Positions 36,036 to 43,518 of a stretch of 64,000 nt of DNA are shown here, in pieces. Positions within the stretch are counted from its first letter, which is position 1; every line of letters begins with the position of its first letter. The translations under genes and the position numbers were made by a program. The notes under the pieces were generated by a model. The model worked only from the letters and a program-made list of their open reading frames with translations. It was not told the DNA's origin and ran no database searches. Origin of the DNA: Glycomyces tritici (GTDB lineage Bacteria; Actinomycetota; Actinomycetes; Mycobacteriales; Micromonosporaceae); NCBI RefSeq assembly GCF_030403505.1, contig NZ_JAUEMJ010000006.1:193126-257125 (forward strand), read 5' to 3'.

Positions 36036-36917
36036 ATGAACGACGACCTGTGGCTGGCAGAGCGCTTCGAGGCCGACCGGCCCCGGTTGGAGGCCGTGGC
36101 GTTCCGGATGCTCGGCTCGTCCGGGGAGGCCGAGGACGCCGTGCAGGAGGCCTGGTTCCGCTTGGCCGCCAGCGATTCCACGCGGATCGACAACCTCAGC
36201 GGCTGGCTGACCACCGTGGTCGGCCGGGTCTGCCTCGACCAGTTGCGGCGGCGCAAGTCCCGCGCCGAGCAGCCGATGCCGGACCACGCGCCCGAGCCGG
36301 TGGCCCTCCCGGGGCCGGCGGACGTGGAGGCGGACCCGGAGTCGGCCGCGGTCATGGCCGACTCGGTGAGCCTGGCGCTGCTGGTGGTGCTGGAGACGCT
36401 CGAGCCCGCCGAGCGGCTCGCGTTCGTCCTCCATGACATGTTCGGCGTCCCCTTCGACGACATCGCGCAGATCGTCGACCGCACGCCGACGGCGGCCCGC
36501 AAGCTCGCGAGCCGCGCCCGGGCGCGGGTCCGGGGGACCGATGTGCTGGAGCGCAAGGAGGTCTCGAAGCAGCGCACGGTGGTGGAGGCGTTCCTGGCGG
36601 CGGCGCGTGGCGGGGACTTCGAAGCGCTCGTCGCGGTGCTCGACCCCGAGATCACCCTGCGCACCGACGCGGCCGAGGTCGGCCAGATCATCCGCGGTGC
36701 GGCCCAGATCGCCGGCGGCGCGATGACCTTCGCGGCCATGGCGACCGGCGCGCAACTGGTGCTCGCCGACGGCAAGATCGGCGTCATCTCCTCGATGCCC
36801 GACCTGCCCACGCGGGTCCTGGTGTTCACCGTCGAAGGCGACCGGATCATCGCGATGGAGGGCGTCACCGACCCCGACCGCGTGCGCGGCATGGCACTCA
36901 CCCTCCTCGACGCCTGA
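36036..36917 (+). CDS. ECF41-type sigma factor with SnoaL-like C-terminal domain (SigJ-like)
   Basis: A 293-residue sigma factor. Region 2 (about 8-75) includes EDAVQEAWFRLA and LSGWLTTVVGRVCLDQLRRR. Region 4 (about 110-165) includes LEPAERLAFVLHDMFGVPFDDIAQIVDRTPTAARKLASRARARV. An NTF2/SnoaL-like domain (about 180-290) follows. The fused domain replaces a separate anti-sigma factor in ECF41/SigJ proteins and tunes activity. The divergent CMD gene and its matching promoter confirm the group. ATG 36036 has AAGGAGG upstream. Confidence 0.93.
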   Translation: MNDDLWLAERFEADRPRLEAVAFRMLGSSGEAEDAVQEAWFRLAASDSTRIDNLSGWLTTVVGRVCLDQLRRRKSRAEQPMPDHAPEPVALPGPADVEADPESAAVMADSVSLALLVVLETLEPAERLAFVLHDMFGVPFDDIAQIVDRTPTAARKLASRARARVRGTDVLERKEVSKQRTVVEAFLAAARGGDFEALVAVLDPEITLRTDAAEVGQIIRGAAQIAGGAMTFAAMATGAQLVLADGKIGVISSMPDLPTRVLVFTVEGDRIIAMEGVTDPDRVRGMALTLLDA

Positions 36918-36923
36918 ACTGGA

Positions 36924-36986
36924 ATCTCTCGATAATCGATCAGGACCTATTGACTTTCGATAGATACTGATCGACAATCGAGAGAT
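36924..36986. promoter_or_regulatory. Large inverted repeat with embedded leaderless promoter
   Basis: Two 20-base arms (36924-36943 and 36967-36986) pair at 18 of 20 positions; each holds ATCTCTCGAT-NN-TCGATCAG in opposite orientation. Between and over them lies TTGACT (36950-36955)-N17-GACAAT (36973-36978). The predicted transcript start falls at the ATG (36985), so the mRNA would be leaderless and the right arm covers the start site. A likely autoregulatory operator for the HTH protein. Confidence 0.72.
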
Positions 36987-37467
36987 GAATGCTTTCGTCG
37001 CACTCCTCGCGCGGGTCGGTCTCATCGCCGCCTTCCTGGCCGCGCTCTACGCCCAGGTGGTGGTCCTCCCGGGATTCCTGCGGCAGGGGGGCTCGGAAGG
37101 CATCGACTGGGTCCACCCCTACGCCGTCGCGGCGATGGTCGGCCTCCTCTGCGTCGAGGTCGTCCTCGTCTCGGCCTGGATGTTGCTGGGCAGGGCGCGG
37201 CGCGGCGAACTCCTCACCAAGCGGGCGGTCCGCTGGATCGACGTCGTCATCGCCGCGACCGCGGTCGCGACGCTCCTGGCGGCCGCGGCCACGGTGCACC
37301 TCGCGACCACGGACGCCACGGTGCGCGCGAGCGTGCGCGCCGACGAATTCCGGATCGCCTTCCTGCTGCTCTGCGCGGGTATCGGATTCGGGGCCCTCAT
37401 GCTCGTGCTGCGCCGGCTGCTGCGCCGCGCCGCCGAGCTCAAAGCCGAGATGGCCGAGGTGATCTGA
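36985..37467 (+). CDS. DUF2975 family membrane protein
   Basis: A 160-residue protein with four membrane helices (about 7-25, 45-68, 85-107, 122-143), the plan of DUF2975. Such genes are very commonly paired with a small XRE regulator of the YozG type, as here, where the stop TGA overlaps the regulator's ATG by one base (TGATG). There is no ribosome site before ATG 36985 and the promoter implies a leaderless transcript. The molecular role is unknown; the pairing suggests a membrane signal read by the regulator. Confidence 0.85.
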   Translation: MNAFVALLARVGLIAAFLAALYAQVVVLPGFLRQGGSEGIDWVHPYAVAAMVGLLCVEVVLVSAWMLLGRARRGELLTKRAVRWIDVVIAATAVATLLAAAATVHLATTDATVRASVRADEFRIAFLLLCAGIGFGALMLVLRRLLRRAAELKAEMAEVI

Positions 37468-37679
37468 TGGCGATCGTCGTCGAGATCGACGTGCTGCTCG
37501 CCAAGCGCGGCATGTCGGTCGGCGAGTTCGCGGAGGCCGTCGGCATCTCCCCCGCGAACGTCGCCGTCCTCAAGAACGGCCGCGCCAAGGCGGTGCGCTT
37601 CACGACCCTCGACGCCATCTGCCGCGTCCTGGACTGCCAGCCCGGCGACGTGCTCCGGTGGGAGCCCGACCGGCGCTGA
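37467..37679 (+). CDS. YozG-type XRE helix-turn-helix regulator
   Basis: A 70-residue single-domain Cro/CI HTH: MSVGEFAEAVGISPANVAVLKNGRAKAVRFTTLDAICRVLDCQPGDVL is the entire fold. It is translated with DUF2975 by a one-base start/stop overlap. It probably represses its own operon through the large inverted repeat upstream of DUF2975. Confidence 0.92.
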   Translation: MAIVVEIDVLLAKRGMSVGEFAEAVGISPANVAVLKNGRAKAVRFTTLDAICRVLDCQPGDVLRWEPDRR

Positions 37680-37687
37680 CAACGGCC

Positions 37688-37719
37688 GCGGCGGCGCCGG
37701 GGGAACCCGGCGCCGCCGC
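37688..37719. terminator. Terminator between HTH and AKR genes
   Basis: Perfect 14-bp stem GCGGCGGCGCCGGG / CCCGGCGCCGCCGC with a GGAA tetraloop, between convergent genes. Confidence 0.85.
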
Positions 37720-37730
37720 ACTGCGTGCTC

Positions 37731-38567
37731 CTAGTGCCCGAACGCGTCCGAGTCGGCCGCAGCCGCCTCGCCCTGGTCCAGGGCGGCCAGCGCCATCACG
37801 TCGTCGGGTTCCAACTGGAAGTCGAAGACGTCGAGGTTCTGCTTGAGCCGCTCCGGGTCGCTCGACTTCGGGACCACCGCGAGCCCGGAGTCCAGGTGCC
37901 AGCGCAGCACCACCTGCACGGGCGTCTTCCCGTACTTCTCGGCCAGTTGCAGGACCTTGGGCTCGTTGCGGACCTCGCCGCCCTGGCCGCCGATCGGGGA
38001 CCACGACTGGGTCACGATGCCCCGCTCCTTGTGGTACGCGCGCGTTTCGAGCCGTGTCGTCAAAGGGCTCAACTGGATCTGGTTCACGTCCGGGATGACG
38101 CCGGTGGCCTCTATGATCCGGTCCAGGTGCGCCGGTTTGAAGTTCGAGGTGCCGATCGCCTTGACCCGGCCCGACTCCAGCAGGCGCACCAGGCCCTGCC
38201 AGGCCTCGATGTACTTGCCGTGCTGGGGGTTCGGCCAGTGGATGAGCAGCAGGTCGAGGTAGTCGAGCCCGAGGCGGTCGAGGCCGCGTTCGCAGGCGTC
38301 GGCGGCGAGGTCGACGCCGTGCCACTCCTTGTTGAACTTGGTGGTGACGAACAGGTCTTCGCGGGCGACGCCGGAGGCCTTGAGGCCCAGGCCGACTCCG
38401 CGTTCGTTCTTGTAGTTCTCGGCCGTGTCGACCAGCCGGTAGCCGAGCCCGATCGCCTCGGCGACCACGCGTTCGGCCTCGGCGTCGTCCATGGGCCACG
38501 TGCCCAGGCCCAGCAGCGGCATGGCCGCGCCGTGCGCGAGTTCGACGGTCGGTGCGGTGGTTGGCAT
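37731..38567 (-). CDS. Aldo/keto reductase
   Basis: A 278-residue NADPH-dependent reductase with the AKR barrel. The catalytic set is Asp and Tyr in DTAENYKNE, Lys in VTTKFN and His in LLLIHWPNP. The cofactor segment VVPKSSDPERLKQN is near the C-terminus. It resembles AKR5-type 2,5-diketo-D-gluconate reductases (usual length ~275). It reduces an aldehyde or ketone in the cytoplasm; the true substrate is unknown. The stop lies next to a shared terminator. The 248-bp region upstream (38568-38816) is AT-richer near its end and shows no gene. Confidence 0.9.
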   Translation of the reverse strand: MPTTAPTVELAHGAAMPLLGLGTWPMDDAEAERVVAEAIGLGYRLVDTAENYKNERGVGLGLKASGVAREDLFVTTKFNKEWHGVDLAADACERGLDRLGLDYLDLLLIHWPNPQHGKYIEAWQGLVRLLESGRVKAIGTSNFKPAHLDRIIEATGVIPDVNQIQLSPLTTRLETRAYHKERGIVTQSWSPIGGQGGEVRNEPKVLQLAEKYGKTPVQVVLRWHLDSGLAVVPKSSDPERLKQNLDVFDFQLEPDDVMALAALDQGEAAAADSDAFGH

Positions 38568-38816
38568 GGGAGAAGCCTCTCTGGTCGGAGTGCGCCGCCG
38601 GGGCGGCGCCGGTGCAGGGCGCCGTCGTGAGGAGACGCTGTCGCATGGAGCGCGGTTGTAAGGAGCGCGGTCGCGAGGGGGCGCCGGGACCTACGCTACC
38701 GCCGCCCGAGTACCCGTGAAGCGGGGCGAAACACCCGTATCGCGGCGACGTTCCCACATCATGACCAACATTGTGTCAAGTGCTCGTATTTTTGTACCGG
38801 CACATAGATTCAGGGT

Positions 38817-39287
38817 ATGGAAACGAACCCGAACGCCGTGCTGCGCGTCCCTCCGGCCTCCCCCGCCGACGCCCTCGCGTACTTCACCGGCCTCATGACC
38901 TACAGCACCGACGTCTCGGACGTCCACGCCGCCACCGAGGACGAGGACCCCGGGTTCACGCTCGTCGACACCCGCGGCGACGCCGCCTGGTTCCAGGGCC
39001 GCGTCCCCGGCGCCGTGCACCTCCCGACCGACGAGATCGCCGCCCGCGCCGACGGCCTCATCGACCCCGCGCGGCCCGTCGTCGTCTACTGCTGGGGTCC
39101 CGGCTGCAACGGCGCCTACCGCGCCGCGGCCGCATTCGCGGCCATCGGATACCAGGTCAAGTACATGATGGGCGGGTTCGAGTACTGGGTGCGCGAAGGC
39201 CTCCCGGTCGCCACCGACGCCGGCGTCGAGCGCGGCAGGCCCGACCCGCTGACCGCCCCGTCGAGCGGCGTCGCCTGCGACTGCTGA
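38817..39287 (+). CDS. Rhodanese-like domain protein
   Basis: A 156-residue single rhodanese domain: TLVDTRGDAAWFQGRVPGAVHLP is the CH2A region and VVVYCWGPGCNGAYRAAAAF contains the active-site loop, with the persulfide cysteine most likely in GPGCNG. A CDC pair ends the protein, which is unusual and could accept or shuttle sulfur. It transfers sulfane sulfur or detoxifies cyanide or sulfide in the cytoplasm. The ribosome site is weak (CAGGG close to the ATG). Confidence 0.87.
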   Translation: METNPNAVLRVPPASPADALAYFTGLMTYSTDVSDVHAATEDEDPGFTLVDTRGDAAWFQGRVPGAVHLPTDEIAARADGLIDPARPVVVYCWGPGCNGAYRAAAAFAAIGYQVKYMMGGFEYWVREGLPVATDAGVERGRPDPLTAPSSGVACDC

Positions 39288-39306
39288 GCCGCGCCATAAT
39301 CGACGC

Positions 39307-40035
39307 ATGAGCGAACTCCTTGCGATGCCAGAGGACTGGACGAAGGCACTGGCCATCGTGGCCCACCCCGACGACATGGAGTACGGCGCCGCCGCGGCCG
39401 TCGCCCGCTGGACGGGCGGCGGCCGCGAGGTCGCCTACCTCATGGTCAGCCGCGGCGAGGCCGGCATCGACACCATGGCGCCGGAGGAGTGCGCGCCGGT
39501 GCGCGAGGCCGAGCAGCGCGCCTCGGCCGCGGTCGTCGGCGTCTCCTCCGTCGAATTCCTCGACCACCGCGACGGCGTCATCGAATCCGGCGTCGCCCTC
39601 CGCCGCGACCTCGCCGCCGCGATCCGCCGCCACCGGCCCGAGCTCGTCATCACCCTCAACCGGCGCGACCACTTCATGCCCGGCAACTGGAACAGCGCCG
39701 ACCACCGGGCCGTCGGCGAATCGGTGCTCGACGCCGCCAACGACGCGGGCAACCGCTGGATCTTCCCCGAGCTCGCCGCCGAAGGCCTCGAGCCGTGGGG
39801 CGGGGTGCGGTGGGTGGCGCTCGCCGCTTCGCCGGAGTCGACGCACGCGGTCGACGTGACCGACACGATGGAGGCCGGCATCGCCTCGCTCCTGGAGCAC
39901 CGCGCCTACATCGCGGCGCTCACCGACGAGGACCCGGAGACGTACGTGCGCGGCTTCCTCTCGAGCTTCGCCGCAGGCGCGGGCGAGCGCTTCGGCACCC
40001 AGTACGCGACCACGTTCGAGCTGATCAGTTTCTGA
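39307..40035 (+). CDS. PIG-L family zinc deacetylase
   Basis: A 242-residue LmbE/PIG-L deacetylase. The zinc and catalytic motif AHPDDMEYG (about 20-28) and the second zinc region NSADHRAVGE (about 127-136) are both present. Family members remove N-acetyl groups from GlcNAc conjugates such as mycothiol precursors; MshB and Mca are larger, so this is more likely a different sugar deacetylase. It follows the rhodanese gene by 19 bases and may be co-transcribed. Confidence 0.9.
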   Translation: MSELLAMPEDWTKALAIVAHPDDMEYGAAAAVARWTGGGREVAYLMVSRGEAGIDTMAPEECAPVREAEQRASAAVVGVSSVEFLDHRDGVIESGVALRRDLAAAIRRHRPELVITLNRRDHFMPGNWNSADHRAVGESVLDAANDAGNRWIFPELAAEGLEPWGGVRWVALAASPESTHAVDVTDTMEAGIASLLEHRAYIAALTDEDPETYVRGFLSSFAAGAGERFGTQYATTFELISF

Positions 40036-40102
40036 CAACCGCCTCGGCGAGTCGAGGATGTTCGGGCTTGATGATGGCCAGGATCGGACGTTCGGGCGTT
40101 TC

Positions 40103-40225
40103 CTGTCGCACCCCGGGAGTACTTTTGCGCCAGGGGTCCCTTAGGGGGGATTTATGCGGATATTACGGGACCGCACCCATTTCATATTCGGAGCGGGGAC
40201 CGGGCCGATGGCCCGGTCCCCGCTC
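40103..40225 (+). ncRNA. Candidate small RNA or leader transcript with promoter and terminator
   Basis: CTGTCG (40103-40108)-N11-TACTTT (40120-40125) has the spacing of the RecA-independent damage promoter (TTGTCR...TAnnnT). A 16-bp terminator stem ends at 40225, giving a transcript of about 95 bases. It contains an ORF start, ATG 40154, with AGGGGGG four bases upstream; this 43-codon frame (to 40285) runs through the terminator stem into the anti-sigma-like gene's end, so it may be only a leader. No similarity recognised. Confidence 0.35.
40191..40225. terminator. Terminator between PIG-L and sigma-operon ends
   Basis: Perfect 16-bp stem (40191-40206 with 40210-40225), loop GAT, in the gap between convergent units. 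Confidence 0.85.
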
Positions 40226-40277
40226 TCGCCCTGGGGTCGCCGCATCGAGCGGCGGAGTCAATGCCGCGGCGCGGCGG

Positions 40278-41090
40278 TCAGGTGAAGTCGCCTTCCGTCG
40301 CGCCGGTCTCGCCGCCCTCGGTCTCGGCCTCGAACGTGAACCGGTCCTCGGCCGCGCTGCGCGCGCCCGAGCCGTGGTTGAACTGGCCCGCGAGCGTGTA
40401 CTCGCCGACCGGGAGCACCGCCCCGTCCCGCAGGCTCCAGCGGTACACCAGGAAACCGTCCTCCCTGGTCACCACCGCCGCGTTGAACCAGGTGTCGCCC
40501 GTGGTCCACGCCCCGGTCGACTCCAGGCCGCCGCCCTCGGCCACCCGCAGCTCCACGTCCAGCTCCGTGAGCGGCTCCTCGTTGCGCACCTTCAGGTCCA
40601 GCTGCGACCAGAACTCTTCCTCGCTGTCCGGGTTCACTGACCCGTCCGTCCACAGCCATGCGGGCGCGACCGGGGCCTCCGGGCTCGACTCGCCCTCGGA
40701 CGAGACGTCCTCGGACGTCTCGCCGTCCGGCTCGTCGCCGCCCTCGTCCGCGCTCGTCGCCTCGCCGCCCGTGGCGGCGTCGCCGCCGCTCGCGGGGTCC
40801 GTCGCCTCAGCGGACCGGGTACCGGGGCCGGCCGCAGGAGGTTCGGGAGTCGGGCCGGCCACCGGGCCGATGCCCAGGAACTGCCCGAAGAACACGATCA
40901 CGCCGATGAGCGCCAGCGCCGCGCCCGTCGCCAGGCCCAGCTGCGGGATCCGCCAGCCGGTGCGCACGGTCTCGGCCTGCACCCGGGGCGTGCGCATGCC
41001 CTCGGACACGCGCGTCCACATCCGGTCGCGGTCCGGTTCGTACTCCTCGGCGGTCACCCGGAGCCGGTCGTTCACGTCGTCGTCGTTCAC
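40278..41090 (-). CDS. Single-pass membrane protein coupled to sigma factor (candidate anti-sigma)
   Basis: A 270-residue protein: an N-terminal cytoplasmic part of ~50 residues, one membrane helix (about 53-75, LGLATGAALALIGVIVFFGQFLGIG), a long acidic Gly/Ser/Glu linker and a C-terminal extracellular domain (about 150-260) with a beta-rich pattern ending GEYTLAGQFNHG. GTG 41090 overlaps the sigma stop by four bases (GTGA). Topology and coupling suggest an anti-sigma or membrane sensor, but no zinc motif (HxxxCxxC) is seen. The outer domain resembles proteinase-inhibitor-like (BsuPI) domains. Confidence 0.65.
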   Translation of the reverse strand: MNDDDVNDRLRVTAEEYEPDRDRMWTRVSEGMRTPRVQAETVRTGWRIPQLGLATGAALALIGVIVFFGQFLGIGPVAGPTPEPPAAGPGTRSAEATDPASGGDAATGGEATSADEGGDEPDGETSEDVSSEGESSPEAPVAPAWLWTDGSVNPDSEEEFWSQLDLKVRNEEPLTELDVELRVAEGGGLESTGAWTTGDTWFNAAVVTREDGFLVYRWSLRDGAVLPVGEYTLAGQFNHGSGARSAAEDRFTFEAETEGGETGATEGDFT

Positions 41091-41689
41091 TGCCGCTCCC
41101 CCTTCCTCATCGAAGCCCAGGCCGATCCCTCCTGGGGTCCGAGGATGCGCCGCAGGTCGGCCAGGCCCTTCGACGTCTGGCTCTTGACCGTGCCGATCGA
41201 GATGCCGAGCGCGTCGGCGGTCTCGCGTTCGGAGAGCTCCAGCGAGTGCCGCAGGACGACGCACGCGCGCCGCCGCAGCGGCAGCCGCTCCAGTGCCGCC
41301 CGCACGTCCACGACCGCCGCCGTGTCGGGGCCGTCGTGGGTCTCGCCGGGACGCTGCCAGAACAGCGTGTTGCGGCGCCGCTCGCGCACGGCCGCGCGGA
41401 TGCGGCTCTTGGCGAGGTTGGCGACGATACCGCGCGCGTAGGCGATCTGCGACCGGGCCCGCCGGGCCTGGTCCCACTGCCGCCACACCGCGAGCATCGC
41501 GTCCGCCGCGATGTCCTCGGCCGCCCCGCTCTCGCCGATGAGCAGCCACGCGAAGCGCGCCAGCTCGGCGTGGTGCCGCTCGAAGAAGGCGCGGAACGCG
41601 TCCTCTTCCAGCTGAGCGGGGACGTCCAACGGGGGGCCTCCGGTCGCGGGTCGAATTCGGGGAGGCGGCGAGTCTAGCAATTTCACCAT
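41087..41689 (-). CDS. ECF sigma factor, SigE/SigM-like (SigE family)
   Basis: A 200-residue sigma factor. Region 2 is AFRAFFERHHAELARFAWLLIG...AEDIAADAMLAVWRQWDQA; region 4 is LERLPLRRRACVVLRHSLELSERETADALGISIGTVKSQTSKGLADLRRIL. It resembles the SigE-family (SigM-like) group common in Streptomyces. ATG 41689 with AAGGG is chosen because region 2 starts soon after; the frame upstream has no domain. It is coupled by GTGA to the membrane protein gene downstream. Confidence 0.88.
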   Translation of the reverse strand: MVKLLDSPPPRIRPATGGPPLDVPAQLEEDAFRAFFERHHAELARFAWLLIGESGAAEDIAADAMLAVWRQWDQARRARSQIAYARGIVANLAKSRIRAAVRERRRNTLFWQRPGETHDGPDTAAVVDVRAALERLPLRRRACVVLRHSLELSERETADALGISIGTVKSQTSKGLADLRRILGPQEGSAWASMRKGERQ

Positions 41690-42144
41690 GGCGCCCTTGC
41701 CTTTAGCAGCGGTGGACGGCAGGCCGGGGGGCGCGAGCACCCCCGGTGCTCGCGCCCTGTCCGGTTGTGGAAAGCACCGTCCATGGCAGGAAAGGCCTTT
41801 CCCCCAGCCGCGTGCGGCCGAGAAGGGTGGATCATGTCGCGCCGTGCGCGCGCGATCCGGTCGCCAGGAAGCCGACGGCCGGCGGTTCGCCGGCGCGGGC
41901 GGCAGGTGCCGCACGCGCCGCGGCGGCGACCGCTGCCGCGATCGCCGCTCGGGCCTTGCGTTTCTTGCTATGCGGTGAGGACCATCGGCCCTCCCCTTGG
42001 TTGTGCTTAGTGGGTGCGACGGAGCCGGGTTGCCGCACCGTCATGAGGTTGCCGCGGACGCCCCGAAGGTTGCCCCTGTTCCGAGGATTTTTTGCATAGT
42101 TCCGGGGCGGCGGTGTTCGCGCAGGTCAGGGAAGTGGTCGGGTC
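41690..42144. other. 455-bp gap with one strong hairpin and no convincing gene
   Basis: The region upstream of the sigma operon. It holds a 13-bp stem hairpin (41729-41757). A minus-strand 70-codon frame (42044-41832, Ala-rich after a KKRKAR patch) lacks a clear ribosome site. A GGGGAGG site precedes a five-codon ORF (ATG near 41983). I cannot assign a function to any of these. Confidence 0.4.
41729..41757. terminator. Hairpin upstream of sigma gene
   Basis: Stem GGGCGCGAGCACC / GGTGCTCGCGCCC, loop CCC. It lies 40 bases before the sigma start codon, so it may be an attenuator in the leader or the terminator of an unrecognised transcript. Confidence 0.45.
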
Positions 42145-43518
42145 TCAGCTGATGGTGACGTGGGCGTCGACCGGCAGGGACGCCGGGTCGTCGAGGAGCC
42201 CGGCGAAGAGGTTGTCGAAGACCGCCGTGCGGTCGAAGCGCATCGCGTACGCCCGCGCCCGCTCGGCCGCCGCCTCCCGTTCGGCCGGGCTCATGGCGAG
42301 CGCCCGGTCGATCGCGGCCGCGAGCGCCGCCGGGTCCGAGTGCGGGACCTCGATCGCGGTGTCCCCCACCGCTTCGGGGATGCCGCCGGTGCGGGTGGTG
42401 ATCACGGGCCCGCCGCCCGCGAGCATCTTCTCCACGAGCGCGATGCCGAAGGTCTCGACGAACTCCGGGCGCGGCTTCGACGGCAGTGCGTAAGCGGCGC
42501 AGCCGTTCATGAGCAGCGGCTTCTCCTCGTCCGCGACGTCGGTGAGGAACAGGATGCGCGGATCGTCCTCGGCGAGGGCCCGCGTCTCGGCGTGCGCGGG
42601 GCCGTTCCCGGCGATGACGAGTCGGTGCGTGCGGGACGCCGCGGACGCCCGGTAGGCGGCGATGAGGTCGTCCGCGCCCTTCGCGGCCGCGACGCGGGAG
42701 AGGAAGAGCAGGTAGCCGTTGCGGGCCAGGCCCCGCGCCGCCAGCGCGGCGTCCACAGCGGACGGATCGAGGTCGAGGTACGCGCCCGCGTCCACCGCCG
42801 GGTACGAGACCTCCACGCGCGCGGTCACCTCCTCGGCGAACCGGGTCCCGCACGCCAGGTCGACCTGCGCGGCCGACTCCAGGATGAGGTCGCGCGTGTA
42901 CGCCGAGACGGCCACGACCCGGTCGTGCGCGAGGTACGCCGTGAACAGCGACGCCGCCGCCCCCACCGCGCCCTCGCCGATGCACGAGCGCACCACGTTC
43001 GTGATGTCCGAGCCCACGGCCTCGGCGATCGTCGTGACGTCCGCGTCCAGCCCCGAGGCGCGCACCGACCGCAGCGCCTCGGCGACCGCGTTCGCGTGCG
43101 GCGTCAGGTACATCGACATGCACACCGTCGGCACCCCGTCGGTGAACAGCTCGAACAGCCGCCCGGCCAGGCCGAGCAGGTGCCGGCCGGTCGGGACCCG
43201 GTAGTCGCCCACGGGGCCGGGCCGCTCCACGGTGATCCCCGCCGAGTACGGCAGGAGCTCGTCGAGCGGTTTGAGCGGCAGCCCCGCCGCCTGCAGCGCC
43301 TCGATCGGCCACGTCACGATCCGCACGTCGTCGAAGCCGCGGGTCAGCGCGACCTCGGCGAGGCCGCGCGCCTCGGTGGCGTGGCCGCAGATGACCGGGT
43401 CGGCGCGGACCACGATGACCAGGCGCCGCTGCGGGCGAGCCTCCATAATAGAGTGCTCGCCCTCGAGCAGGCGCTGGTCGGTCCGGCCGTGCTGCGGGCC
43501 GCGGGGCTGCTGGGTCAC
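42145..43518 (-). CDS. Glycosyltransferase family 4 (GT-B fold)
   Basis: A 457-residue GT-B glycosyltransferase. The C-terminal Rossmann half shows YLLFLSRVAAAKGADDLIAAYR (donor-side start), HRLVIAGNGP and the GT4 motif region PEFVETFGIALVEKMLAGGGPVITTRTGGIPE. It transfers a sugar from a nucleotide or lipid donor to an unknown acceptor. GTG 43518 overlaps the GH92 stop as GTGA and has AGGAG eight bases upstream inside the GH92 gene; an alternative ATG at 43446 lacks that. Its pairing with an alpha-mannosidase hints at mannan or mannoside metabolism. Confidence 0.85.
   Translation of the reverse strand: MTQQPRGPQHGRTDQRLLEGEHSIMEARPQRRLVIVVRADPVICGHATEARGLAEVALTRGFDDVRIVTWPIEALQAAGLPLKPLDELLPYSAGITVERPGPVGDYRVPTGRHLLGLAGRLFELFTDGVPTVCMSMYLTPHANAVAEALRSVRASGLDADVTTIAEAVGSDITNVVRSCIGEGAVGAAASLFTAYLAHDRVVAVSAYTRDLILESAAQVDLACGTRFAEEVTARVEVSYPAVDAGAYLDLDPSAVDAALAARGLARNGYLLFLSRVAAAKGADDLIAAYRASAASRTHRLVIAGNGPAHAETRALAEDDPRILFLTDVADEEKPLLMNGCAAYALPSKPRPEFVETFGIALVEKMLAGGGPVITTRTGGIPEAVGDTAIEVPHSDPAALAAAIDRALAMSPAEREAAAERARAYAMRFDRTAVFDNLFAGLLDDPASLPVDAHVTIS

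Noticed and set aside
41960..42000. Five-codon ORF with a good ribosome site (MVLTA)
   Set aside because: Too short to support as a gene and no attenuator partner seen; mentioned only in the gap description.
41832..42044. 70-codon minus-strand frame rich in Ala
   Set aside because: No clear ribosome site and biased composition; not enough to call a gene.
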